Shown piece by piece: positions 12,339 to 21,885 of a stretch of 64,000 nt of DNA. This stretch comes from Gamarada debralockiae. Lineage: Eukaryota; Ascomycota; Leotiomycetes; Helotiales; Hyphodiscaceae. The stretch is taken from assembly GCA_002803225.1 (NCBI GenBank), contig NXFV01001553.1:19276-83275 (forward strand). Reading direction: 5' to 3'. How positions within the stretch are numbered: position 1 is the first letter of the stretch; each line of letters starts with the position of its first letter. The notes beneath the pieces were generated by a model, which made no database searches, was not told the DNA's origin, and saw only the letters and a program-made list of their open reading frames with translations. A program made the translations under genes and the position numbers.

Positions 12339-12578
12339 GTCTTTTCCCAATACATATATATTGAGCCGCAGAGGGTCAAATCACCATGGAGGAGATTCAT
12401 AATGATATAGCGAATTGGGACCATCTGCAGGATCTTTCGAAGTGGGACGTGCCTAGGGTCAAATTTGTCGAGGCGAGAAAGGGAAGCACGCAGTGGATCC
12501 TTCCCCAAGGCAAATGAAGAGTCGATGTATTGCGTAGAGTCTTTTTGGAATTTCAGGTCAAATAGTTTTCTTTAATCC

Positions 12579-13504
12579 TCAATAATTTGAACCATTGACT
12601 CCAAACAGCTCCCGATAGTGCTTCTCAACGGGCACAATATGTGCATTCTCCGGCATCTTCACTGTCAGCAACCCCTCAAAATCCACGCCGACCTTCTCCT
12701 GCCATCTCGAAATGGCCTCAAGATCTCTACACTGATGATCGATCGCAAAATCCGGCATAGGATGAGGCTGTGTCTCCACCCACTGCAGAGTAATAAGATC
12801 CGTATTCGCGTACATATCAGATTCTGCAGCAGCATATCAACACAATGCTCCATAATCATCCACCATAGCTTTCCATGGCCCTTTGGAGGCTCCTTGAGAT
12901 TGTGAGGATGGTCATTGAATGCCACTGTGCGAAGTTGATTCCGGCAGTGCAGTTGATGGAAGACGTCAATCTGTACCATATACGAGCTCTCTCCGAATCC
13001 CCAGTCTTCGGTAAAGTTCGCGACGGTTGCGGGGTCCTTGCCTAGTGGGCGAACTTCGTCGGCGCTGAGCTCAATGTTAGGGAAGATCGAAGGTGTGCCA
13101 GTGTGCCTCGGTCTCAGGCGTGAAGAGTTGGCGACTCCAAGGCGGATCGTCCGGCGTGAGTAATGTGCCGTTCATCCTGGTCAGCTTGGTCGGTATTTCG
13201 ACTTTCTCAAGGACAGGAGCTGTGATATCTTAGTATTGCCGTACAAGTACTTTGTCTAATATTTCTTACAGAAAGCAGAAGTCTGCTTAAGCAGCGAATT
13301 GATTTCTTGGCGATGGAATAATCCATAAGGCAGTAACAGCCAGGCTACGATACCAAGCAGCAGGACATTAGATGCTACCAAACATTGGACGATGCGATTG
13401 CTTCCGTTCGAATTAGGCTTAACCATAAAAATTTCTGTTGACAGCGAAGCCGCATGCGACAAGCTCTCCTTCTCTTCATCGTCTTTGAATACGTGCGCTT
13501 CCAC
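12579..13504 (-). pseudogene. UstYa-family (DUF3328) oxidase relic 1
   Basis: Exon 1 (13270-13504) encodes a short polar N-terminus and one membrane helix (VLLLGIVAWLLLPYGLF). A 50-base intron (13220-13269) follows. Exon 2 carries both hallmark motifs of the family: HQLHC at 12944-12958 and an EHCVDML stretch near 12843. It then has the usual C-terminal block with PDFAIDHQCRDLEAI. The reading frame breaks twice, once near 13083-13092, where a stop appears, and once near 12820, just after the second histidine motif. Members of this family catalyse oxidative cyclisation in fungal RiPP pathways such as ustiloxin. It lies next to, and is divergent from, the Kex2-repeat precursor relic at 14289, which supports a former role in the same pathway. 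Confidence 0.75.
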
Positions 13505-14288
13505 AATTCCAATTCTCGAGGAAATCCATTTGGAAAACTAGCCATTGTACTTTCCGGTGGCGATTGAGTGTTGATTTTCTTCAAGTGGGGAAAAAGAGAA
13601 GAGAGCTTCGATGTCAGCACACGTTGACTTCCCGGCTTCTGCAAAATCCACTCAAAATTTCAGCTCGGAAAGCTGGATCAGCTAACTTTCTATCTGATCC
13701 CCTGTACTTTTATTCTTTCTCAATGATAACACGGTAATGGTACCATCAGATGCGTATCTTTATGCACAAAGTGGTCATCGTCGTTCGTCCTTGTCTACGT
13801 CCGGTAGGTGTTTATGCCAAGGCCTGTCCCCACCTCTACAAACCGCGTGCGGCACGAAGAAGCTTGATTGTACCACTGTGCAGCATATCAAAAGCTTCAA
13901 ATATACCCCTTCGTACCCCTTCCTATGGATTACTGAATCTTGCAAAGGTGATGTCAGGTTAATTTCCAAGTGATATGGATTCGACAGAATCGCGATAAAG
14001 TCCGTTCTTGTTGACGGCCTCTTACCACGTTTAAGATACTTCCTCATTTGGACCACGACTACGAAATGGAGCATGTACTATTGGGACAGTACAACGGGGC
14101 ACTGAATACACGAATCGCTGCCATTCAAGAAGATCTTTTGATCAACACCACACCAAGTCAGGGACTGGTGGCAGACTCCCACTTACCTGAAAGGTGTAAG
14201 GCGGCGCTCGCCCCACTCCCCCGCCAGCCTCAGCAGACCAAAGAACAGTTCAGCTTGCCCTCCCACTCCTTTCCTTCATCAGATCAAA
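13505..14288. promoter_or_regulatory. Divergent intergenic region between UstYa relic 1 and the peptide precursor relic
   Basis: This 784-base spacer lies between two head-to-head genes of the putative RiPP block. It presumably held both promoters. The bases just before 14289 are rich in CT and CCTC, as in fungal leaders. I recognise no specific operator. Confidence 0.35.
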
Positions 14289-14743
14289 ATGCATTCTTCA
14301 AGCTCCTCGCACTCGTTGCGGTCTTTGCCAGCCTCGGGGCTCCTCTTCCAACTGCACCAGCGATGGGTAAGTACCCTGACATCCTCTCCGAGAAAGCCAA
14401 AAACTGACGAGATGCAGACAAGAGACAAATCTTTTACCAAGCACAGCGCCATTCCAAGTGGTGACGAACACGAAATTTACAACAAGCGTGCTGGTGCGTA
14501 TTCCCGTCCAAGATGTGCTGGGATGCACTAAGGTATTTTCAATAGAAAGCAACAGGTCTTCTACAAGGACAGGCCATTCCAAGCGGTGATGATGACGAGA
14601 TCTATAGCAAGCGTGGGGGTAGGTTCTCCCACTTTTTTTTAATTCTGCACGTGACTGACAAGCTCTATTTAGAGAAGAAATAGATCTTTTATAAAGAGAG
14701 TGCTATCCCAAGTGGCGATGATGATGAGATCTACAGCAAGTAA
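14289..14743 (+). pseudogene. Kex2-processed repeat peptide precursor relic (dikaritin-type RiPP precursor)
   Basis: Four short exons are seen: 14289-14366, 14418-14493, 14546-14618 and 14673-14743, with introns of 51, 52 and 54 bases that have clear donors, branch sites and acceptors. Exon 1 encodes a hydrophobic secretion signal (LLALVAVFASLGAPLP) followed across the splice by a Lys-Arg site. Exons 2, 3 and 4 each encode one copy of a repeat containing AIPSGD..EIY.K; copies 1 and 2 end in KR and copy 3 ends at a stop. Signal peptide plus Tyr-containing repeats cut at KR is the design of ustiloxin/phomopsin-type precursors. The gene is broken: the ATG and the signal peptide are in different frames, the frame changes inside exons 2 and 3, and exon 4 has an in-frame TAG at 14681-14683. 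The mature product cannot be inferred. Confidence 0.7.
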
Positions 14744-14832
14744 TTGACTTGATACGACCTATAACCAAGCAAGCATTGCGAACTCGAAGCGAGGAGAAGC
14801 GTTCCGGTGCTGATGGTCTGGCTGTCTAAATA

Positions 14833-15943
14833 TCATGCGATTTTAATTACATACTTTCCTGTTGCGCCTTTGCCTGAACTTACAGCCTCAAACATCTTCC
14901 TCACCGCCTCCAAATCATCCATTTCCACAGTCTTCCCAATGATAGCCTTCAGCTTCTCTTCCTTCACCAAATCAGCAATTTTGTCCGAGTCAGCACTCGT
15001 GAATTGTGTAAACACATGATCATATCTCACTCCCCATCTCGATGCTCTCCACTTGAACACCACATCCATCGCGTCCATGAGCTTCATCAACCACCATGGC
15101 AGTTCGGACCAGTCTTTCGCCATTGTCTCTCCGGACTTTCCAGTTATCGTGAACAAGACTCCAGTTCCTTGCTTGACAACCGCGATGTACGACATAGCCG
15201 TGTGCGCCGTGTCGAGGAAGAAGTCAACTGTCCCCTTCCCGATCTCGGCCACTACATCTTGCGTCGTATAGTCAACTATCTGGTCGATCAGTCCGTCGCT
15301 CAGTAGCTGGGATACAAAAGCAACTTTCTTCGAAGATACTGTCGTGATGACTCGTGCAGCACCGAAGACAGGCTTCAAGAGTTGCAGCGCAATCGTCCCA
15401 ACACCTCCCAGACCAGCCGGTACCAACACTGTCTTTCCCTTCAAGCCACCTGGAATTTCTTCATTAGCGCGAGTAAGTGCTTGGACAGCTGTATGAGCAA
15501 CCGTAGGCAAAGAAGCCGCTTCTTCGAACGACCAGCCGTCCGGAATTTTGGAAATGTGGTACTTGAAGCTCGATGACAGCAGTAAATATTCAGCTGCAGA
15601 TCTAGCGCTGAATGGAAAGCCATAAACTCGATCGCCAGGGGAGAAGTCGGTTACTGATGAGCCGACGGCTGAGACGATGCCTGCGTAGTCGTGGCCGATC
15701 ACAAACGGAAGTCTGATGGAAATCAGTTTTTGCTTTTGGGTTTTGTTTTGGTGGAGGGCAAGAATACTTGACTGTTTCGAAAAGTCTTGAATATCCCAGA
15801 GATCTTACGGCATCTACCTGGTTGAGACTAACTGCTTTGACGTGAATGAGAATGTCATCCTGGTGAATGATGGATGGGACTGGTAGGTCTAATAGCTCGA
15901 GTTTGTCGGATTTTCCAAAGGAGCGAAAGCCGAGAGCCCGCAT
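14833..15943 (-). CDS. Quinone-oxidoreductase-like MDR family enzyme
   Basis: Exon 1 (15768-15943) and exon 2 (14833-15712), separated by a 55-base intron, encode 351 residues. The N-terminal GroES-like half contains VKAVSLNQVDAVR and IGHDYAGIVSAVG. The Rossmann half contains the nucleotide-binding GLGGVGTIALQLLK. There is no structural zinc-cysteine lobe, so it belongs with the zinc-free quinone reductase/enoyl-reductase side of the MDR superfamily, using NAD(P)H. The sequence is fully open. It sits inside the decayed RiPP block; whether it once served that pathway is unknown, since MDR enzymes are not standard dikaritin genes. Confidence 0.88.
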
Positions 15944-16558
15944 TGTGATTTCAACTAAGATTAGATGTTCTCAGTTGCAAACCCCAATATATCGCTTGGA
16001 ACAGCCCATTTATATATACTTTCGTCCTTGGACCAATGTTCCGCCAAGGTTCCGCCAACACGTGGCCAAAAGCCATATTTGCACCGAAGGCCCGGGCCCG
16101 GTTGTTTAGAGGCAAGTTGAAGGCAAATTGATTTGTAAAAATCGTAGAGGAACATGGAAATGGTGTCAAATGGAGAATTCGACCTGAACGAGGCCAAGAC
16201 CAGAGACAATGAGGATCTAGGTTTGATCACGTGATCGAATTGAGAATGATTCCCATGAACCTGTCATCATACACGCTCGATTCCTTCCTTTGTTATCCTT
16301 TATAGGAGCATTGAGTGTCTCAGATGTATTCTCGACTTTTCAAGGGTTATGATCAGTTCTGTTATGGATGAGAGTGATCCTCAAGCTCATATATTTCACC
16401 TAAGTCGAGTGGAATCGTCGATAAAATCTGCGGCAAAAATCATCGAATGATGAGGGTCGCCAGATCTCAATTAAGCTTTCTAGTAAACCGTCTCGTCTCA
16501 AAATCATACTCATTATACGTTCTTGATTGAATCTCTGTTCGAATATTTCTCATTCAAG
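15944..16558. promoter_or_regulatory. Divergent spacer between the MDR gene and UstYa relic 2
   Basis: No coding potential is evident. It probably contains the MDR promoter. An 8-base GATCACGTGATC palindrome-like stretch with a CACGTG core lies near 16228. Confidence 0.3.
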
Positions 16559-17440
16559 ATGTGGTGTAGCTTCTCTCTCAAAAACCTCGGAAGAGGAGTC
16601 TACAACCCCTTGCCAGAGGATTCTGATGGCAAAAACGGAGAGATCAGCTCTCAAAATCTCAATGAAAGTGGCCCAAAGTCTTACTTTCTTGATTTGCAAC
16701 TCATGTTGGCTGCGTTTTGTGTGCTTTATTTTCGCGATTATTTTGATGAATTTGTTTCCAGGGGAGATAGTTAGAAGCGGGGGAACGAAACTGCAGAAGC
16801 TTCTACACCGTATGCTTCTTTTTCATCAAGAGAAATAGAAGTTGATGAATATAGTGTCAGATGGGACAGTAGTCTTCCAGCAGATTCCGATGTTCGAAGA
16901 AGCTCCAATTGAGGATTCAGACATGGCTTGGGAAGCTCTCCTTGGACGTGATTGATTCCAACCGGATGGTGTCGGAAGATGCTAACTTTGCAGCCTCCCT
17001 TTGACTGGTGGCATTGAATCACTCAGAGAAATATGGGCTCCCTCCAAAGAGCCCAAACACACATATGTACCAATTGAGCATGATACACCAGATGCAATGA
17101 CTGGTACGTTTGCTCGCACCTTGGACTATTTCAGGAAAGCTGGCCGATTTCCTCAGTATTTGATTCGAAAGGTATACTAGGGCAAATCGAAGGGCATTTC
17201 AATGTTTTAGCGCAGCCTCCGAACCCGTTGATCACGCATACCAATCATTGCTTTGACTATTTGCTCCGTTCTATCAAGTGTTCAGCCAATGTGACGCTTG
17301 AGTGGGAGACGGATGAGATTGGGAACTTTGTTGGATAGGATGTTCCTCATATGTGCAAGAATTGGGTGAGTAATTCAACCTTCGACGGAAGATATGGCGC
17401 TAACCAAGGCTGTTAAGGTGTACTGGTTTTTATGATGAAT
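16559..17440 (+). pseudogene. UstYa-family (DUF3328) oxidase relic 2
   Basis: From ATG 16559 a polar N-terminus (YNPLPEDSDG) leads to a hydrophobic stretch around 16690-16760, where the frame has to change. The clearest part is the C-terminal domain: HTNHCFDYLLRSIKCSAN (the HC at 17246-17251), then an acidic segment and VPHMCKNW, followed by a donor-like GTGAGT. This is the second histidine motif and C-terminus of a UstYa/cyclochlorotine-type DUF3328 protein. A TAG at 17336-17338 interrupts it in frame, and stops also lie around 16957 and 17177. Exon borders in the middle cannot be fixed. It is a second member of the oxidase family within 5 kb of the precursor relic and is broken like it. Confidence 0.6.
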
Positions 17441-18954
17441 GCTGAGGCGGAGAAGGCAATTGATCATCATGATCACGAGCATGATTGGGAGAAAGCTGAC
17501 AAAGAGCTTTGCACAAAATGGTTCATCCTTGTTAATAATGTCAAGCACAAAACGAGCACCAGTGGGTGACACTACTCGTGACGGCCGGAAATTCTTCAAA
17601 CGAAAACAAAACTCTCAACTTTCGAAATAAACAATTAAGATGTTTATGTGATTTGTACTGCCGATAGTGCAGAATCGCATAGTTAACTTAATTTTCTTCA
17701 AAAAGTTGTTGTGGTGAGATACGGTCTTTCCAAAGTTTCTGATCCGTCACGAATTCTGACACATCCTGGTGGAGCAGAATACATTTTATGCATAATGATA
17801 CCCACTTGGGTATTTTCTCCGAGCTTTTGGGTCGAGAAAGAAGTCTGAGAGGCGATGCCTCCGTGAACTCCTTCAAATTCTCACAAACTACTGACCGCAA
17901 CAGACACTGATTCCTGAAAACATGGACAGGACGACCTGTACTTCAATCCTGGATCCTTCTCCACGCCACTAAGAATGTCACGTGCTAGAACGCTTACATG
18001 GTTTCGGGCCGGCGATATTTAAATGCGGTGAACCCTTTGACTCACCTTCATCCCGTTTCAGGATTTCCTGGTCAATTCAACACAACTGTTAAAATGATTG
18101 AACTACGAACTAGGGCGCTTTGCCTCTTGATGTGTTTGCATGGGTTGTTGATAATGCCATTGTCTACAGAGTAGACCTCCAGATGCTTCACAGCATCATC
18201 AAAGTTGTCAACCATCTGTCCATCCATGTCGAGTATCCAGGTAACATCTCAAGTGGGCCTCCTTAAGACAAAGTATGCCTACTCCGGGCTTCCGCCATCC
18301 ACTACGCGCTTCGGCAAGCATAATTTGTCGGAAGCCGCGTGAAGGCCCGTATCCAGAGACCGAACCACTTGATCAAAGCATTGACGTTATTACATGGTAT
18401 CGAGAACGAAAGATTTCAGGGGAAGAATGAGATTCAAAGAACAGGTGTGCCTTGGGCAGTGCAAGTAGAGGTGGCTGAAAATGACGAATTAATGGGCCTG
18501 GAGAGACCGGAGACGTTGGTCTGCACGCAATTTTGCGTGTTCCAACATGACATGGGACTCTGCGCCTTTTTCCGGGGTTTAAGCCATACTCTAAATTTGA
18601 ACTTTTGCGCAGCAAATGGGCGACGCTATCACGATTCGAAAAGCGTTTAACGCGGCGTGCCATCCCGTGTAACGAATCGTAAGCCTTGATGAACAGATCG
18701 AGGGGTTGATGATACACTTCTCTGCATGCTCGAGAAGTCGACAGGGTTTGTGCGAAGATTAGCCAACTGGTCTGCTGTCGCTATTTCCCTGCACTCACAG
18801 CCAGGCTGTGGCTGGCATCTGCCTTGTGGTTTGCATCCCATCGTTGATGGCTCTTTGCTGCCTTCTGATGGAGGCATATTAATTGAACTGACAAGCAGTC
18901 TGATCCAAGATCTTCACTACCTGCATTCCTATCTCCCTAACCTTTCTGTCAAAC
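17441..18954. other. Gene-poor stretch
   Basis: I see no gene that can be closed. On the minus strand near 18130-18260 a short stretch (WILDMDGQMVDNFDDAVKHL) looks coding but has no recognisable family and no extension. The last few hundred bases hold the promoter of the GIY-YIG gene. Confidence 0.35.
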
Positions 18955-20736
18955 ATGGTTCTAGCATACTCTCACTCTGAATGGTTCGTTCCGGGCCTGC
19001 AGGACTTGATAGACCCCCACAAAAGCTCAGTCCGAAGATGTGTCTGGCACAAAGCGAAAAGAACACCGAAGAGTGAGGGGGCACAACTCGTCAAATGTTC
19101 CAACCCCATAGCAGAGCAGGACGCCGAAAAGGCCGATCAACTCCTCAAAGATCTTCGCAATGTCTTGGATAATGGAACCCGTGGGTTTAAAATTCTCCAA
19201 GAACTCTCATCACTACTGCTGTGCAAAAACGTTCATCGGTCGTCGAATGCCGAAGCAATATCCGACTTCTGGGTGGCAGAGTTGAAGTCTCGGAACCCAG
19301 CTCGAGAGGCGTCGAAAGAAGACCCAAAACCATCCTCACCACAACCTTCAGCTCACCGGATTTCAGTCGACGAGGTACTGGAACAACTTGAAATAACAGT
19401 GGGACAACCAATCAAGTGCCATGGGAGAGGAAAGCGGTTTGATGACTGCGGAAACTGGATCAACAAGAGCAATGGAGAACGTATCGCCGCCATCACGAAA
19501 GAGCTTGCTGGAGACTGGTCTCTTTCGAGTACGGTTCTGAAATTGTTGGAGGAGCTTTCTGGGCTTATAATGTGTCAACGATGGCATCAAGACCAAGTAC
19601 CTTCCAAGCTCAAGGATTGGACTGCTGTCATCAAAGCTAAGGAAGCATCAAGAAAAATATCCCAAGTCAACGAAACAACTAGCAGCCCACACACACCTAT
19701 AAGAAAGCCGAGCCAATATGCTGCTGTTGAAACACCTGAAACCCAAATTAGTTCCCTTTGGACCTCCCCCAGGCACTCGAGAAGCCCCGAATCCACTGCT
19801 ACAACTCCGAGCAGTAACTTATCTTGGGGTCGAACAACTATACATTCACCTCTTAGCGCTGAACAGAGTCGGTCAAATGCTGACCGCCGTCGCGAACAGT
19901 CATGCGTCTCACCTACACGAATTTCCAGTCGAACGAGGTCAATGACCCAGGACAGGCCAAATAAATCTGCAGCATTGACCGGTGACTCTCATGCTTTCGA
20001 ACCCTTTTCCACTGTCAAGTCCTCTCTCGAGGCAGCCGAATATGTCATGGAGAAAATTATGGAGAAGATATCCTCTGCGGAATTTCCGTCGGGATTTGTA
20101 TACGGTTTTCGACGCCCCGGTTGCGATTTGATAAAGATTGGAACAACCACGACGACAGTAGCCCAGAGATTGAGGGCAATAAGTACTAAATGCAACTATA
20201 CTCCGACTGTTGTGTTTCAAGTCGCCACGAACCACGCCATGAAAGTTGAGCGCCTAGTGCACCGCCAGCTTTACAGGCAAAATCGTCGCGAATGCTTAAT
20301 CAATGGCCGTTGCAACGAAGGACGAGGGTGTGAGAGTCGGCACAGAGAATGGTTTGAAGGTGTGAGTGACAAGGATGCAGAGGCTTTTGTGAGAGCCTGG
20401 GTCGGTTGGATTAATCTCGAGCCTTATAATGAAGAAGGCCATCTGAAGCAGGGATGGGTGGTACAGACAAAGTTGTTTGATCTAACTGCTCCTGGAGATA
20501 TATGGATGCGATGGACTCAGATCACATTGGTCAGTGCGATCAAGGAAGAAGCAAAGGAAGAGTCGATCGACGCTGTTATCAAAACCGAGATAGTTCTTGG
20601 GGCAGTGTCTAGCCTAAGTCGCGAGATCGTTGTGCCGAAGTCGGAATTTTCAACGACAATAAGAGAGATCAAGGAAGATCACTCTGGTCTTGTTACCCCG
20701 GTCTCTCTTCCCAGTCGCGTAGATGTGTTTGCATAG
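18955..20736 (+). CDS. GIY-YIG (T5orf172/DUF1766-type) domain protein with duplicated N-terminal module
   Basis: A single exon encodes 593 residues. The C-terminal half carries a T5orf172-type GIY-YIG nuclease-like domain: GFVYGFRRPGCDLIKIGTT, then VAQRLRAISTKCNY, VERLVHRQLY, and a Cys-rich C..GR.C.....C.SRH..WFEG insertion. The N-terminal half has two copies (about residues 42-120 and 150-225) of a helical module with an entry motif (V/I)KC and an inner C(K/Q).(V/W)H, so it arose by internal duplication. The middle is Ser/Thr/Pro-rich and disordered. Fungal proteins with this domain are common and mostly uncharacterised; nuclease activity is not shown. Convergent with the next gene, 42 bases away. 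Confidence 0.8.
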   Translation: MVLAYSHSEWFVPGLQDLIDPHKSSVRRCVWHKAKRTPKSEGAQLVKCSNPIAEQDAEKADQLLKDLRNVLDNGTRGFKILQELSSLLLCKNVHRSSNAEAISDFWVAELKSRNPAREASKEDPKPSSPQPSAHRISVDEVLEQLEITVGQPIKCHGRGKRFDDCGNWINKSNGERIAAITKELAGDWSLSSTVLKLLEELSGLIMCQRWHQDQVPSKLKDWTAVIKAKEASRKISQVNETTSSPHTPIRKPSQYAAVETPETQISSLWTSPRHSRSPESTATTPSSNLSWGRTTIHSPLSAEQSRSNADRRREQSCVSPTRISSRTRSMTQDRPNKSAALTGDSHAFEPFSTVKSSLEAAEYVMEKIMEKISSAEFPSGFVYGFRRPGCDLIKIGTTTTTVAQRLRAISTKCNYTPTVVFQVATNHAMKVERLVHRQLYRQNRRECLINGRCNEGRGCESRHREWFEGVSDKDAEAFVRAWVGWINLEPYNEEGHLKQGWVVQTKLFDLTAPGDIWMRWTQITLVSAIKEEAKEESIDAVIKTEIVLGAVSSLSREIVVPKSEFSTTIREIKEDHSGLVTPVSLPSRVDVFA

Positions 20737-20778
20737 GGAATAGCTCAATTTTTCCTTCGTATGTACAAGTATTTTCGA

Positions 20779-21309
20779 TTATTGTATCATTAACACTGGC
20801 TTCGCGATATTTTCGCACACTTGTTCCCTCGCCCTCCTGTTCTTCTCTGTCACATGCCTTCCCAAAATCCCAGTATCCCAAAATAATCTTGCTTCCACAA
20901 ACTGAAGGCCTTCGGTGCCAGCACCATCTACGGCCTCTCCGATCGTCCATACAAAGAATCTCGGTGCCACGATCTCATCGTTGTCTCCTTTCAGCCAGAA
21001 ATGCGTCAAAAATTCTCCATAAATCACATCCCTGCCATCAGGGCTTGGAACCACCCGCACCTCGACCACTTCATGAAAGATTCGTGAAAAGGGAGCGTAC
21101 AGTCTTTGCATCCTAGCCCAGATAGTGGAACCACCCAGATGTGCATCTCCTTTGTTGTCGTGGTACATCGCTAGCGGCGAATAAAATGCTGTTGAAGGCG
21201 TAGAAGTGAGATCTAGTGAATCGACCTTGATGGTGTATTTCTCGATAAACCTCAGGACCCGAGATTGACGGGAATGAGAGTCCCAAGGACCGTGGTGAAC
21301 GAAGGACAT
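20779..21309 (-). CDS. NTF2-like / SnoaL-like fold protein
   Basis: An open frame of 176 residues starts at the first in-frame ATG (21309). The frame stays open for about 11 more codons upstream but without another ATG. The pattern of an N-terminal helix pair (FIEKYTIKVDSLDLT..FYSPLAMYHD) followed by strands (RIFHEVVEVRVVPSPDGRDVIYGEFLTHFWLKG) fits the alpha+beta cone of the SnoaL/NTF2-like superfamily, seen in many fungal secondary-metabolism and stress loci. No catalytic residues can be assigned. A CACGTG core lies just upstream (about 21340). Confidence 0.6.
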   Translation of the reverse strand: MSFVHHGPWDSHSRQSRVLRFIEKYTIKVDSLDLTSTPSTAFYSPLAMYHDNKGDAHLGGSTIWARMQRLYAPFSRIFHEVVEVRVVPSPDGRDVIYGEFLTHFWLKGDNDEIVAPRFFVWTIGEAVDGAGTEGLQFVEARLFWDTGILGRHVTEKNRRAREQVCENIAKPVLMIQ

Positions 21310-21885
21310 GCCGCCGGAATATGCAGACAAGAGCTCAATCACGTGACGTAGCTGAGATGAAGAGGGGCTCGAGAGAAACCTGCCGTCTTCTAGGATGGAA
21401 AGTCTTTTTGAGTTCTCTAGTGCGGGCGATAATCCCTTCCCTTTATATTATCCGTTTCAGCACCTCAATTCATGTTGCACGGATTTCGGACCGGGTGGAA
21501 TCGCACCGGCCGTAACCTCTCGCAAAGTGAACGAGTCAGATCTGACAATACTTGCGGGACCAGCACAAACGCCAATGAAAGTCCCATGCGCATGGAACCG
21601 AGCTGATTACTCACCAATGATTACAACAAGAGGTTAAATATCGAGGCTCTAAGTATTTGATAAAGCAGTGAAGCCGAGAACTAGCAAAATTCTGCGGATC
21701 CCTGCGGATCACTGCGGCAGTCGTCAAGAAGGGTCGCATCAGGAGCTCAACTGGAAGGCAAGATCTGAAAAGTATAAAGATGACAATTTTAACTCTCGCG
21801 CAATTTGAATTTTGCTTTCTTTATCTGATCTTTACCATTCCCCGTTGTCGTCGAAGTTCTGATCTTTGATCTCCAAATTGTAGCA
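21310..21885. promoter_or_regulatory. Divergent spacer between the NTF2-like and flavin reductase genes
   Basis: Intergenic with no coding potential. It contains a short tandem repeat (two CTGCGGATC units, about 21692-21711) and a CT-rich leader before 21886. Confidence 0.35.

Noticed and set aside
14833..15943. MDR oxidoreductase as a tailoring enzyme of the RiPP cluster
   Set aside because: Only its position supports this; it is intact while the cluster genes are broken, and MDR enzymes are not typical of dikaritin pathways.
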